Shown here: in pieces, positions 50,809-60,073 of the stretch | How positions within the stretch are numbered: position 1 is the stretch's first letter | Layout: each line of letters opens with the position of its first letter | NCBI RefSeq assembly: GCF_051486985.1 | Contig: NZ_JAHVDV010000004.1 | Span: 1-64,000, forward strand | From: CBFFRJ01 sp051486985 | GTDB lineage: Bacteria > Pseudomonadota > Gammaproteobacteria > Enterobacterales > Enterobacteriaceae | DNA length: 64,000 nt | Direction: 5' to 3' | The notes under the pieces: generated by a model | What the model was told of the DNA's origin: nothing | Databases searched by the model: none | Seen by the model: the letters and a program-made list of their open reading frames with translations, nothing else | Position numbers and translations under genes: made by a program

Positions 50809-51531
50809 ATGGCCACTCCTCACATTAACGCTGAAATGGGTGATTTCGCTGATGTTGTTCTGATGCCGGGCGATCCGCTGCGCGCCAAACACATTGCTGA
50901 GACGTTCTTTGAAGATATCCGCGAAGTAAATAACGTTCGCGGCATGCTGGGTTATACCGGTACCTATAAAGGCCGTAAAATCTCCGTGATGGGCCACGGT
51001 ATGGGTATCCCGTCCTGCTCCATTTACGCGAAAGAGCTGATCACCGATTTCGGCGTGAAGAAAATCATCCGTGTGGGCTCCTGTGGCGCAGTACGCATGG
51101 ACGTAAAACTGCGTGATATCGTTATCGGTATGGGTGCCTGCACCGACTCCAAAGTCAACCGTATGCGTTTCAAGGATCACGACTTTGCTGCGATTGCTGA
51201 CTTCGACATGGTGCGTAATGCCGTTGATGCCGCTAAAGCGCTGGGCGTTGATGCCCGCGTCGGTAACATCTTCTCTGCGGACCTGTTCTATGCACCGGAC
51301 GGCGGCGAGATGTTTGACGTGATGGAGAAATACGGCATCCTGGGCGTGGAAATGGAAGCGGCGGGCATCTATGGTGTTGCGGCCGAGTTTGGTGCAAAAG
51401 CGCTGACCATCTGTACCGTTTCCGACCATATCCGTACCCACGAGCAGACCACTTCTGCTGAACGTCAGACCACCTTCAACGACATGATCAAAATCGCGCT
51501 GGAATCTGTTCTGCTGGGCGACAAAGAGTAA
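50809..51531 (+). CDS. deoD: Purine-nucleoside phosphorylase DeoD
   Basis: A 240-residue hexameric phosphorylase with the phosphate-binding RVGSCGAVR, the catalytic Asp region VSDHIRTHEQ and GVEMEAAGIYGVA. It cleaves purine (deoxy)nucleosides. Start MATPHINAEMGDFADVV matches E. coli; upstream in-frame codons cross the repeat. Last gene of deo. Confidence 0.97.
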   Translation: MATPHINAEMGDFADVVLMPGDPLRAKHIAETFFEDIREVNNVRGMLGYTGTYKGRKISVMGHGMGIPSCSIYAKELITDFGVKKIIRVGSCGAVRMDVKLRDIVIGMGACTDSKVNRMRFKDHDFAAIADFDMVRNAVDAAKALGVDARVGNIFSADLFYAPDGGEMFDVMEKYGILGVEMEAAGIYGVAAEFGAKALTICTVSDHIRTHEQTTSAERQTTFNDMIKIALESVLLGDKE

Positions 51532-51540
51532 GCATTTTTC

Positions 51541-51568
51541 AAACGGGTAGCGCTATGCTGCCCGTTTT
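51541..51568 (+). terminator. Terminator of the deo operon
   Basis: AAACGGGTAGC and GCTGCCCGTTT pair with one mismatch around five bases, followed by a short T run (TTTTATC). Confidence 0.75.
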
Positions 51569-51656
51569 ATCTATTCATTTATTTTCCTCTCTTTCCTCTT
51601 TCTCCTTTTCTTTCATAACAATAACGCCATATATCTATTCATTAATCTATTCATCC

Positions 51657-52149
51657 ATGAGCGCATTAACCGATTTACTCCTGCAAGAGCCGCGTTCCGC
51701 CCCTGACCTGCGGCAGTCGCTGGGAATCAGCCAGGCAACGTTCTCGCGTCTTGTGTCAGCACATGCTGAGATAGTGCAGTTTGGTAAAGCTCAGGCAACA
51801 CGTTATGCACTCATCAGGCCGGTACGCGGTATCTCTTCTTTTCCTCTCTGGCAGGTCAATGCTCAGGGAAGCGCAAGTCAGTTTGGTGTGCTGTACCCCT
51901 GCTGGCCGCAGGGAAGCTGCCGATGTCGTTTGCGCCAGCGAATTCAGGTGCGATGCGCAACGAGGCTAGTGATATCAACGTGGATCTACGGTAAGCAAAG
52001 CGGCATGGATGTTTGCGGTGCCGCTCGCCGGGGAATTCTGGCAACAGGTGTTGGATGACAAACGCATCAGCGCGGGTTTTCAGGATCTCGCCCGCGCGAT
52101 GCGAGAAAAGTTAACGCTGGCCGCCTCGATTATCCAGCGGCTGGCGTAA
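51657..52149 (+). pseudogene. yjjJ: Decayed HipA-like kinase gene yjjJ
   Basis: The N-terminal part is readable: an HTH start MSALTDLLLQEPRSAPDLRQ and LGISQATFSRLVSAHAE, about 90 codons, similar to E. coli YjjJ. Coding sense is then lost, with stop codons, and resumes in another frame from about 51996 as KAAWMFAVPLAGEFWQQVLDD and DLARAMREKLTLAASIIQRLA, a HipA-type C-terminal end. E. coli YjjJ is about 440 residues, so most of the kinase domain is deleted. It lies downstream of deoD as in E. coli. Confidence 0.75.
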
Positions 52150-52154
52150 GGGGA

Positions 52155-53171
52155 TTATCGCACCGCCCCCGCAATCCACGTCGTCAGTTCACGCAGTTCG
52201 GTTTCCTGGTCGGGGAAATCTCCCACCAATGCCTCACACTCCTGGACTAACGCATCGGCACGGTATAAACACCCTTGTAAACGGGCTGCGAGTGCTTCGA
52301 GCGGCGCAGGGTTCAGGCTATCGGTAAACACCTGTGTGCGGGTGATATGGCCTTTCTCCACGTCGAAATGCAGCTCCACGCCGCCCCAGGTGAAACGCTC
52401 ATCCAGTAAGTGGCTAAACGCCGGTGCCTGACCAAAGTTCCACTCCCAACTGCTCTGGCGGGCAAAGGTTTCAGCGAAGTTTGGCAGATCCGGGGTCTTA
52501 TCCGGTGAAATGATTTCAGCCTCTACTCGCTCACCGTAATGGGCGAAGAATGCTTCCGTTACCGCCTCGCAAATGCGTTCATGAGTGACACCTGGCAACA
52601 GATCGACCAAATTCGCGACGCGTCCACGCACCGACGTGATGCCTTTAGCCTGTAGTTTTTTCTTGTCCGGATTGAGGTAATTCGCCAGACGGCTTAAATC
52701 CGCATTCAGTAACAGCGTGCCGTGGTGGAAACCGCGATCTTTGGTTTCGCGGTAGGCTGAGCCTGAGACTTTGCGATCGCCTTCATCGGTTTTAACCACC
52801 AGATCATTTCGCCCGGAAGCCTCCGCCGTTACCCCAAGCGCGTTTAGCGCAGTGAGTACAATCGAGGTGGAGATGGTTTTGTCATACTCTGGCTTGCCTG
52901 CCATAAAGGTAAAACAGGTGTTACCGAGATCGTGAAAGACTGCGCCACCGCCGCTACTGCGTCGCGCGAGACGGACGTTATCTTCTTCCATGCGCCGCGT
53001 ATTGCACTCTTTCCACGGGTTCTGCGCCCGGCCAATCACCACCGTGTCGGCGTTGCGCCATAAAAAGAGCACGCGCTGCGTGGCTGGCATCTGGCGAAAA
53101 ATACACTCTTCAACCGCCAGATTGAACCAGGGATCGTAAGAGTCAGAGATAAGCAGGCGTAATGTTGTCAT
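52155..53171 (-). CDS. lplA: Lipoate-protein ligase A
   Basis: A 338-residue ligase, the E. coli length, with the lipoate-binding RRSSGGGAVFHDLGN, catalytic Lys in KVSGSAYRE and a C-terminal accessory domain. It attaches exogenous lipoate to apo-enzymes through lipoyl-AMP. Start MTTLRLLISDS is used; an ATG seven codons upstream is possible. Downstream of ytjB on the same strand, with a 39-base gap. Confidence 0.96.
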   Translation of the reverse strand: MTTLRLLISDSYDPWFNLAVEECIFRQMPATQRVLFLWRNADTVVIGRAQNPWKECNTRRMEEDNVRLARRSSGGGAVFHDLGNTCFTFMAGKPEYDKTISTSIVLTALNALGVTAEASGRNDLVVKTDEGDRKVSGSAYRETKDRGFHHGTLLLNADLSRLANYLNPDKKKLQAKGITSVRGRVANLVDLLPGVTHERICEAVTEAFFAHYGERVEAEIISPDKTPDLPNFAETFARQSSWEWNFGQAPAFSHLLDERFTWGGVELHFDVEKGHITRTQVFTDSLNPAPLEALAARLQGCLYRADALVQECEALVGDFPDQETELRELTTWIAGAVR

Positions 53172-53210
53172 AGAATTTTTCCTTTTCGTCATGAGTAGCT
53201 TACCTGACCA

Positions 53211-53855
53211 CTACTCTTTCTTTTCGCTCTCTTCTTCTTCCGCGACGGGTTTGTTGGCGGTCAGCAGGAAGGGGGATTGTTGCCAGCGAGTGCGTTTGCC
53301 CTGCAAGAGCGTGCGCGTGAGTACCACACCAATTGCCAGGGAGAGCAGCAGCATCAGGCGGAGAATATTCGTGGTGTTGTCGACCTGTTTGGATTCCGTC
53401 GCCAGCGTATGGGTATCAAGCGTTAAACGCAGATAACCCAGCGGGCCACTCTTTCCTTGTATCGGCTCAACAATTTGCTGGTTGAAGTAGCCGCCGGCTT
53501 TTTTTCCATCCAGGGCCAGCCTGTCGCGCACCTCTACGCTCTCCCCGGCGCGTGCGACAAGATCGCCGCTTTCATCGTAGACCCCCGCATCCAGAATCCG
53601 GCTCTCTTCCGTTAATTGCCGAAGCACTACGCCAATCCGTTTTTCATCAGGCGTTTCGGTGCGCATCAGCGGCGCAAGGTTCAGCGTCACCTGCTTTGCC
53701 AGCGTGCGGGCAAGCTCCTCGAACTGCGGATTTCGCTGACGCTGATGATTCTGGCTGAACCAGGAGGCACCTTGCATCAGGGCGACCAGCAGAGCCAGAC
53801 AGAAAAGCACGATCACAGCGCGATGAAGCCTGAATTTAAGTTTTGCGCGAGCCAT
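53211..53855 (-). CDS. ytjB: Inner-membrane protein YtjB (SmpA-type)
   Basis: A 214-residue protein with two membrane helices (about 12-30 and 165-182) enclosing a periplasmic domain and ending in a charged cytoplasmic tail (AEEEESEKKE). It matches E. coli YtjB (once called SmpA). Function unknown. It is divergent from serB, with a 105-base gap. Confidence 0.9.
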   Translation of the reverse strand: MARAKLKFRLHRAVIVLFCLALLVALMQGASWFSQNHQRQRNPQFEELARTLAKQVTLNLAPLMRTETPDEKRIGVVLRQLTEESRILDAGVYDESGDLVARAGESVEVRDRLALDGKKAGGYFNQQIVEPIQGKSGPLGYLRLTLDTHTLATESKQVDNTTNILRLMLLLSLAIGVVLTRTLLQGKRTRWQQSPFLLTANKPVAEEEESEKKE

Positions 53856-53960
53856 ATTCCACCTGTTGAAAATTTGCGGCTTAATGTTGCCAGAAGCGCT
53901 GGTTACAAGGTAGCCTCATGCGTTATTTTTACCTCAGCACATATCCCTACAGGAGCTGTA

Positions 53961-54932
53961 ATGCCGAATAATTTGACCTGGTGCGACCTGCCCAACGACG
54001 TTTCTCAGTGGCCTGGTTTGCCGCTCTCTTTAAGTGGCGATGAGGTCATGCCCCTGGATTATCACGCAGGACGCAGCGGATGGCTTCTGTACGGACGTAA
54101 ACTGGATAAAGCCCACCTGACCGCCTGGCAGCGGAAACTGGGGGCGGCGATGGTCATCGTCGCGGCCTGGCGCGTCGATGACTATCAGGTGATTCGCCTT
54201 GCCGGTTCGCTAACGCCGCGCGCAACGCGCCTGGCGCACGATAACGGACTGGACGTCGCCCCACTCGGTAAGATCCCGTCGCTGCGTGCCCCCGGTCTGA
54301 TGGTTATGGACATGGACTCCACGGCCATTCAAATCGAGTGCATTGATGAAATTGCCAAACTGGCGGGAACCGGTGAGCAGGTGGCTGAAGTCACGGAACG
54401 TGCGATGCGCGGTGAGCTGGACTTCACTGCCAGCCTGCGCAGCCGGGTGGCGACGCTCAAGGGCGCCGATGCCACCATTCTCCATCAGGTTCGTGAAACG
54501 CTGCCCCTGATGCCAGGGCTTACCCAGATGGTACTGAAAATGCAAACGCTGGGCTGGAAAGTGGCTATCGCGTCCGGTGGCTTTACCTTTTTTGCCGACC
54601 ATCTGCGCGATAAACTGAATTTAGCAGCGGCGGTCGCCAATCAGTTGGAAACCTTTGACGGTAAGTTCACCGGCAACGTGCTGGGCGATATTGTCGATGC
54701 GCAGTACAAAGCAAAAACGCTTACCGAACTTGCTGAAAAATTTGATATTCCCCTTACCCAGACTATCGCTATCGGTGATGGCGCGAACGATCTGCCGATG
54801 ATCAAAGCTGCTGGCCTGGGCATTGCCTACCATGCCAAACCGAAAGTTAACGAGAAGGCGGAAGTTACCATCCGTCACGCTGACCTGATGGGGGTGTTCT
54901 GCATTCTCTCAGCCAGCATCAGTAAAAAATAG
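53961..54932 (+). CDS. serB: Phosphoserine phosphatase
   Basis: A 323-residue HAD phosphatase. Motif I DMDSTAIQIE carries the nucleophile Asp, then ASGGFTFF and GDGANDLPM (motifs II and IV). An N-terminal extension of about 100 residues is as in E. coli SerB. It makes the last step of serine synthesis. ATG after AGGAGCTGTA. Followed by radA after 11 bases. Confidence 0.97.
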   Translation: MPNNLTWCDLPNDVSQWPGLPLSLSGDEVMPLDYHAGRSGWLLYGRKLDKAHLTAWQRKLGAAMVIVAAWRVDDYQVIRLAGSLTPRATRLAHDNGLDVAPLGKIPSLRAPGLMVMDMDSTAIQIECIDEIAKLAGTGEQVAEVTERAMRGELDFTASLRSRVATLKGADATILHQVRETLPLMPGLTQMVLKMQTLGWKVAIASGGFTFFADHLRDKLNLAAAVANQLETFDGKFTGNVLGDIVDAQYKAKTLTELAEKFDIPLTQTIAIGDGANDLPMIKAAGLGIAYHAKPKVNEKAEVTIRHADLMGVFCILSASISKK

Positions 54933-54943
54933 ACGAGGTCTCC

Positions 54944-56329
54944 GTGGCGAAAGCTCCAAAACGCGCATTTGTCTGTAATGAATGTGGTGCCGATTATCCG
55001 CGCTGGCAGGGGCAGTGCAGCGCCTGTCATGCCTGGAACACCATCACCGAAGTGCGTGGTATAGCCGCTTCGCCAGCCGTAGCACGTAATGAGCGCCTGA
55101 GCGGTTATGCGGGCAATGCGGGTGTCTCTAAAGTACAAAAGCTCTCTGAAATCAGCCTGGAGGCACTGCCGCGCTTCTCGACAGGATTTAAAGAGTTTGA
55201 CCGCGTACTCGGCGGCGGTGTGGTGCCGGGGAGCGCCATTCTGATTGGCGGTAATCCGGGGGCGGGTAAATCCACGTTGCTGCTGCAAACGCTTTGCCGG
55301 CTCGCCGAACAGATGAAAACGCTGTACGTCACGGGTGAGGAGTCTTTACAGCAGGTGGCAATGCGCGCGCACCGTCTGGGCCTGCCGACTGGTAATCTGA
55401 ATATGCTCTCGGAAACCAGCATTGAGCAGATCTGCATGATTGCGGAAGAAGAGCAGCCGAAGCTGATGGTTATTGACTCCATCCAGGTCATGCACATGGC
55501 TGAGATCCAGTCCTCACCGGGCAGCGTGGCGCAGGTGCGTGAAACCGCCGCCTGGCTGACGCGTTTTGCCAAGACACGCGGGGTGGCGATTGTGATGGTG
55601 GGGCATGTCACCAAAGACGGCTCGCTGGCCGGGCCAAAAGTGCTTGAACACTGCATCGACTGCTCGGTGATGCTTGATGGCGATGCGGATTCCCGTTTCC
55701 GTACTCTGCGTAGTCACAAAAACCGTTTTGGTGCGGTGAACGAACTCGGTGTGTTCGCGATGACCGAGCAGGGGCTGCGCGAAGTCAGTAACCCGTCAGC
55801 CATCTTTCTGAGCCGTGGTGATGAAGTAACCTCCGGCAGCTCTGTCATGGTGCTGTGGGAAGGAACGCGTCCGCTGCTGGTAGAGATTCAGGCGCTGGTG
55901 GATCAGTCAATGATGGGCAACCCACGGCGTGTCGCCGTCGGGCTTGAGCAAAACCGGCTGGCTATTTTGCTGGCAGTGCTGCATCGCCACGGTGGTCTGC
56001 AGATGGCCGATCAGGACGTCTTTGTCAACGTGGTGGGCGGCGTGAAGGTAACAGAAACCAGTGCTGACCTGGCGCTGCTGCTGGCAATGGTTTCCAGTCT
56101 GCGCGACAGGCCGCTGCCGCAGGATCTGGTGGTCTTTGGTGAAGTGGGCCTGGCGGGAGAAATTCGCCCGGTGCCGAGCGGGCAGGAGCGCATTGCAGAA
56201 GCGGCAAAACATGGTTTTCGTCGTGCGATTGTGCCTGCAGCCAACGTGCCGAAAAAGGCGCCTGAAGGGATGCAAGTCTTTGGTGTGAAGAAGCTTTCAG
56301 ATGCCTTAAGTGTTTTTGACGACCTATAA
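54944..56329 (+). CDS. radA: DNA repair protein RadA
   Basis: A 461-residue protein with an N-terminal C4 zinc finger (CNECGADYPRWQGQCSAC), a RecA-like ATPase (Walker A GGNPGAGKSTLL, KNRFG motif in SHKNRFGAVNE) and a C-terminal Lon-like domain. It drives branch migration in recombination repair. GTG start at 54944, as expected from the E. coli N-terminus MAKAPKR. Between serB and nadR in an apparent operon. Confidence 0.96.
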   Translation: MAKAPKRAFVCNECGADYPRWQGQCSACHAWNTITEVRGIAASPAVARNERLSGYAGNAGVSKVQKLSEISLEALPRFSTGFKEFDRVLGGGVVPGSAILIGGNPGAGKSTLLLQTLCRLAEQMKTLYVTGEESLQQVAMRAHRLGLPTGNLNMLSETSIEQICMIAEEEQPKLMVIDSIQVMHMAEIQSSPGSVAQVRETAAWLTRFAKTRGVAIVMVGHVTKDGSLAGPKVLEHCIDCSVMLDGDADSRFRTLRSHKNRFGAVNELGVFAMTEQGLREVSNPSAIFLSRGDEVTSGSSVMVLWEGTRPLLVEIQALVDQSMMGNPRRVAVGLEQNRLAILLAVLHRHGGLQMADQDVFVNVVGGVKVTETSADLALLLAMVSSLRDRPLPQDLVVFGEVGLAGEIRPVPSGQERIAEAAKHGFRRAIVPAANVPKKAPEGMQVFGVKKLSDALSVFDDL

Positions 56330-56365
56330 TAACGTATTCGAACACGCAGGAGGCACCGACTCATT

Positions 56366-57598
56366 ATGTCGTCATTCGACTATCTAAAAACTGCCATCCG
56401 CCAGAAGGGCTGCACTTTGCAGCAGGTTGCGGATGCAAGCGGCATGACCAAGGGCTATTTAAGCCAACTGCTTAACGCCAAAATCAAAAGCCCCAGCGCA
56501 CAAAAGCTGGAGGCGTTACACCGCTTTCTTGGTCTTGAATTTCCCCGCCAGCAGAAAAACATCGGCGTGGTCTTTGGTAAATTTTACCCGTTACACACCG
56601 GGCATATTTATCTGATTCAGCGCGCCTGTAGTCAGGTCGATGAACTGCATATCGTGATGGGGTATGACGAAAAGCGCGACCGTGAGCTTTTTGAAAACAG
56701 CGCCATGTCTCAGCAGCCAACCATCAGCGATCGCCTGCGCTGGCTGCTTCAAACCTTCAAATACCAAAAAAATATTCGCATCCATGCCTTTAACGAAGAG
56801 GGGATGGAGCCCTATCCGCACGGCTGGGATGTCTGGAGCAAAGGCATCAACGCTTTCATGGACGAAAAGGGGATTCAGCCTAACTGGATTTACACCTCAG
56901 AAGAGGCGGATGCGGAGCAATATCTCGAACATCTCGGCGTGCAGACGGTGTTAATCGACCCGAAACGCACATTCATGAACATCAGCGGCGGGCAGATCCG
57001 TGCGAATCCGTTCCGCTACTGGGATTATATTCCGACCGAAGTGAAGCCGTTTTTTGTACGCACCGTGGCTATCCTCGGCGGGGAGTCCAGCGGAAAATCG
57101 ACGCTGGTAAATAAGCTCGCCAATATTTTCAATACCACCAGCGCCTGGGAGTACGGGCGGGATTATGTTTTCTCTCACCTGGGTGGCGATGAGATGGCGC
57201 TGCAATATTCTGACTATGACAAAATCGCCTTAGGTCAGGCGCAGTACATTGATTTTGCTGTTAAATACGCCAATAAAATCGCGTTTATTGACACCGACTT
57301 CGTGACCACTCAGGCCTTTTGCCTGAAGTATGAAGGGCGCGAACATCCCTTCGTGCAGGCGATGATCGACGAGTACCGGTTTGACCTTGTGATCCTGCTG
57401 GAAAATAACGTCCCCTGGGTAGCCGATGGGCTGCGAAGTCTGGGCAGTTCAGTGGACCGCCGGGAGTTCCAGAACATGCTGGTGGAGATGCTCAAAGAGA
57501 ACAATATCACCTGGCGACACGTTGAAGAGCCGGATTACGATTCGCGGTTTCTGCACTGTGTGGAGCTGGTGAGAGAGTTGATGGGGGAGGAGGGGTAG
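56366..57598 (+). CDS. nadR: Trifunctional NAD regulator NadR
   Basis: A 410-residue protein with three domains: an N-terminal HTH (LQQVADASGMTKGYLSQLLN, about 15-35), NMN adenylyltransferase (GKFYPLHTGHIYLIQ, about 70-230), and ribosylnicotinamide kinase with Walker A GGESSGKST (about 235-245). It represses NAD biosynthesis genes and helps use nicotinamide riboside. Length equals E. coli. Last gene of serB-radA-nadR; the 3' end abuts the repeat element. Confidence 0.96.
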   Translation: MSSFDYLKTAIRQKGCTLQQVADASGMTKGYLSQLLNAKIKSPSAQKLEALHRFLGLEFPRQQKNIGVVFGKFYPLHTGHIYLIQRACSQVDELHIVMGYDEKRDRELFENSAMSQQPTISDRLRWLLQTFKYQKNIRIHAFNEEGMEPYPHGWDVWSKGINAFMDEKGIQPNWIYTSEEADAEQYLEHLGVQTVLIDPKRTFMNISGGQIRANPFRYWDYIPTEVKPFFVRTVAILGGESSGKSTLVNKLANIFNTTSAWEYGRDYVFSHLGGDEMALQYSDYDKIALGQAQYIDFAVKYANKIAFIDTDFVTTQAFCLKYEGREHPFVQAMIDEYRFDLVILLENNVPWVADGLRSLGSSVDRREFQNMLVEMLKENNITWRHVEEPDYDSRFLHCVELVRELMGEEG

Positions 57599-57626
57599 GG
57601 CCCGTGGTCTGCTGCTCTCACCCCGG

Positions 57627-58155
57627 CCCTCTCCCACAGGGCTGAAAGATCCCCAGTACTATGACGTTTTACAGCGATACCACGGCGAAATGAGAATAAA
57701 ACCGTCACCGCGATGACAGGGTCCGGCTGAAAATCGATGAGGCGTGACGGCTGACCGGGTCCGCCCGCAGGGAAGCGGGCGGAGGGGATAGCCTGCAGGG
57801 AGGCAGGCTGGTCCCCGACCCGATAGTCAGACGACATAAGACGACAAAATTGCCGGGAGCGATTTTGAATAGCGCCTGCGCTAGCCCTGAAAGGGTCAGT
57901 CCCAGGGATGGGGCGAATAATGCCGCGCCAGCGGCGATTTTCCTGGCCGGGAGCCCGGGTCGCCAGGGTGGTGGCGGTGAACCACCCTGGCACGTTCACG
58001 GGTTCTGGCGTGACAGAAAAGCAAGGAACATAAGGTGAACGGAACGACCACAAGCGCCGCATGTTCCCCCTCACTCTAACCCTCTCCCCGGTGGGGCGAG
58101 GGGACCAGGCGTGCTCGCATTTTTTTCTGGGGATTCTTCAGCCCACGGGGAGAAG
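57627..58155. mobile_element. Intergenic repeat element copy 2 with terminal inverted repeats (about 0.53 kb)
   Basis: Its left end (CCTCTCCCACAGGGCTGAAAGATCCCC, given here in parts: CCTCTCCC, then GGCTGAAAGATCCCC) is mirrored at the right end by GGGGATTCTTCAGCC and GGGGAGAAG. The body matches copy 1 at 33228-33699 in the opposite orientation, with insertions in the Pro/Gly-like GC-rich centre. It includes a CCCTCTCC-type hairpin near 58080-58100. An antisense frame of 179 codons across it is not coding. It fills most of the 600-base gap between nadR and ettA. Confidence 0.65.
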
Positions 58156-58166
58156 GCGCAAACAAT

Positions 58167-58193
58167 AAAAAAGGCAGCTAACGCTGCCTTTTT
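58167..58193 (-). terminator. Intrinsic terminator of ettA
   Basis: GGCAGC and GCTGCC pair around four bases with flanking A and T runs on both sides; on the minus strand it ends in TTTTTTATTG. It lies 6 bases after the ettA stop. Confidence 0.9.
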
Positions 58194-58198
58194 GCTTT

Positions 58199-59866
58199 TT
58201 ATTTTGCAATACGCTTGTACTTGATACGCTTCGGCTCCAGCGCGTCAGCGCCGAGGGTGCGTTTCTTGTACTCTTCGTACTCGGTAAAGTTCCCTTCAAA
58301 GAATTCCACTTTACCTTCATCCTGGTAGTCCAGAATGTGGGTAGCAATACGGTCAAGGAACCAACGGTCGTGCGAGATAACCATCGCGCAACCCGGGAAC
58401 TCCAGCAGGGCGTTTTCTAACGCACGCAGGGTTTCGATATCCAGGTCGTTAGTTGGTTCATCAAGGAGCAGCACGTTACCGCCAACCTGCAGCAGTTTCG
58501 CCAGATGCAGACGACCGCGTTCACCACCGGACAGCTCGCCCACGCGTTTGCCCTGATCAACACCTTTAAAGTTGAAGCGGCCAACGTAGGCGCGGCTTGG
58601 CATCTCGGTGTTGCCGATACGCATGATATCCAGCCCGCCGGAGACTTCTTCCCAGACGGTTTTGCTGTTATCCATCGCGTCACGGAACTGGTCGACGGAC
58701 GCCAGTTTAACGGTATCACCGAGGGTGATTGAACCTGCATCCGGCTGTTCCTGGCCAGACATCATGCGGAACAGGGTAGATTTACCCGCGCCGTTCGGGC
58801 CGATGATTCCGACGATAGCGCCCTTCGGTACCGAGAAGCTCAGATCGTCAATCAGCACGCGGTCGCCGTAAGACTTACGCAGGTTGCTGACCTCAACCAC
58901 TTTGTCCCCGAGACGTGCGCCAGGCGGAATAAAGAGTTCGTTGGTTTCGTTACGTTTCTGGTACTCAACGTTGTTAAGCTCTTCAAAACGCGCCAGACGG
59001 GCTTTGCCCTTAGACTGACGGCCTTTCGCGCCCTGACGAACCCACTCCAGCTCTTTCTCAATGGATTTACGACGGGCCGCTTCCTGAGACGCTTCCTGTG
59101 CCAGACGCTGATCTTTCTGCTCCAGCCAGGAGGAGTAGTTGCCTTCCCACGGAATACCTTCACCGCGGTCAAGCTCCAGGATCCAGCCGGCAACGTTATC
59201 GAGGAAGTAACGGTCGTGGGTAATTGCCACCACGGTGCCTTCGAAGTCGTGCAGGAAGCGTTCCAGCCAGGCCACAGATTCGGCATCGAGGTGGTTCGTT
59301 GGTTCGTCGAGCAGCAGCATGTCCGGTTTTTCGAGCAGCAGGCGGCAGAGTGCCACACGGCGGCGTTCACCACCGGAGAGGTTAGCGATTTTCGCATCCC
59401 AGTCCGGCAGACGCAGGGCGTCAGCAGCACGTTCCAGCTGTACGTTCAGGTTATGACCGTCGTGTGCCTGAATGATTTCTTCGAACTTGCCCTGTTGCGC
59501 TGCGAGCTTATCGAAGTCCGCGTCCGGCTCAGCGTACTTCGCGTACACTTCATCAAGCCCTTTCAGCGCGTTAACGACGTCTGCAACCGCCTCTTCAACG
59601 GACTCACGGACGGTTTGCTCAGGGTTTAACTGCGGCTCCTGCGGCAGGTAACCGATTTTAAGACCCGGCTGAGGGCGTGCTTCGCCTTCGATATCAGTAT
59701 CAATGCCGGCCATAATGCGCAGCAGGGTAGATTTACCGGCGCCGTTAAGGCCCAGTACGCCAATTTTTGCGCCAGGGAAGAAACTCAGCGAGATGTTTTT
59801 AAGAATATGACGTTTCGGCGGAACCACTTTGCCGACACGGTGCATGGTGTATACGAATTGAGCCAC
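58199..59866 (-). CDS. ettA: Energy-dependent translational throttle EttA (ABC-F)
   Basis: A 555-residue ABC-F protein, the E. coli length: two ATPase domains with Walker A (GLNGAGKSTLL and GPNGAGKSTLF), signature LSGGERRRVALC and LSGGERGRLHLA, joined by a charged linker with the arm domain. It binds the ribosomal E site and regulates entry into elongation by the ATP/ADP ratio. Monocistronic; divergent from slt with a gap of 207 bases. Confidence 0.96.
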   Translation of the reverse strand: MAQFVYTMHRVGKVVPPKRHILKNISLSFFPGAKIGVLGLNGAGKSTLLRIMAGIDTDIEGEARPQPGLKIGYLPQEPQLNPEQTVRESVEEAVADVVNALKGLDEVYAKYAEPDADFDKLAAQQGKFEEIIQAHDGHNLNVQLERAADALRLPDWDAKIANLSGGERRRVALCRLLLEKPDMLLLDEPTNHLDAESVAWLERFLHDFEGTVVAITHDRYFLDNVAGWILELDRGEGIPWEGNYSSWLEQKDQRLAQEASQEAARRKSIEKELEWVRQGAKGRQSKGKARLARFEELNNVEYQKRNETNELFIPPGARLGDKVVEVSNLRKSYGDRVLIDDLSFSVPKGAIVGIIGPNGAGKSTLFRMMSGQEQPDAGSITLGDTVKLASVDQFRDAMDNSKTVWEEVSGGLDIMRIGNTEMPSRAYVGRFNFKGVDQGKRVGELSGGERGRLHLAKLLQVGGNVLLLDEPTNDLDIETLRALENALLEFPGCAMVISHDRWFLDRIATHILDYQDEGKVEFFEGNFTEYEEYKKRTLGADALEPKRIKYKRIAK

Positions 59867-60073
59867 GTTGGACTTCGCCTCTTTTATGTAATATCAACAG
59901 CGGAGTGTAGCCGTTTTCTTTGTCCAATCCCAGCCAGCCTCGAAAGCTGTGTTAAAACATGCGAGAAAGGTAAAAAAGTGTGCATGACGTGGCGCGTTGC
60001 GCCGGGCACGGTTAGCATTAAGTGAGTCTGTGGCATGAGGCTGCAATGACCGTTTTGATGAGAGGAATGCGCA

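Noticed and set aside
51555..52058. A 167-codon + strand frame over the yjjJ remnant
   Set aside because: It begins in the deo terminator region, and only its middle part matches YjjJ; the ends are random. It is treated as part of the pseudogene, not as an active gene.
57535..58074. A 179-codon minus strand frame across the second 0.5-kb repeat element
   Set aside because: The first copy of the element does not keep this frame, and the predicted protein is low-complexity Arg/Pro. It is not a gene.
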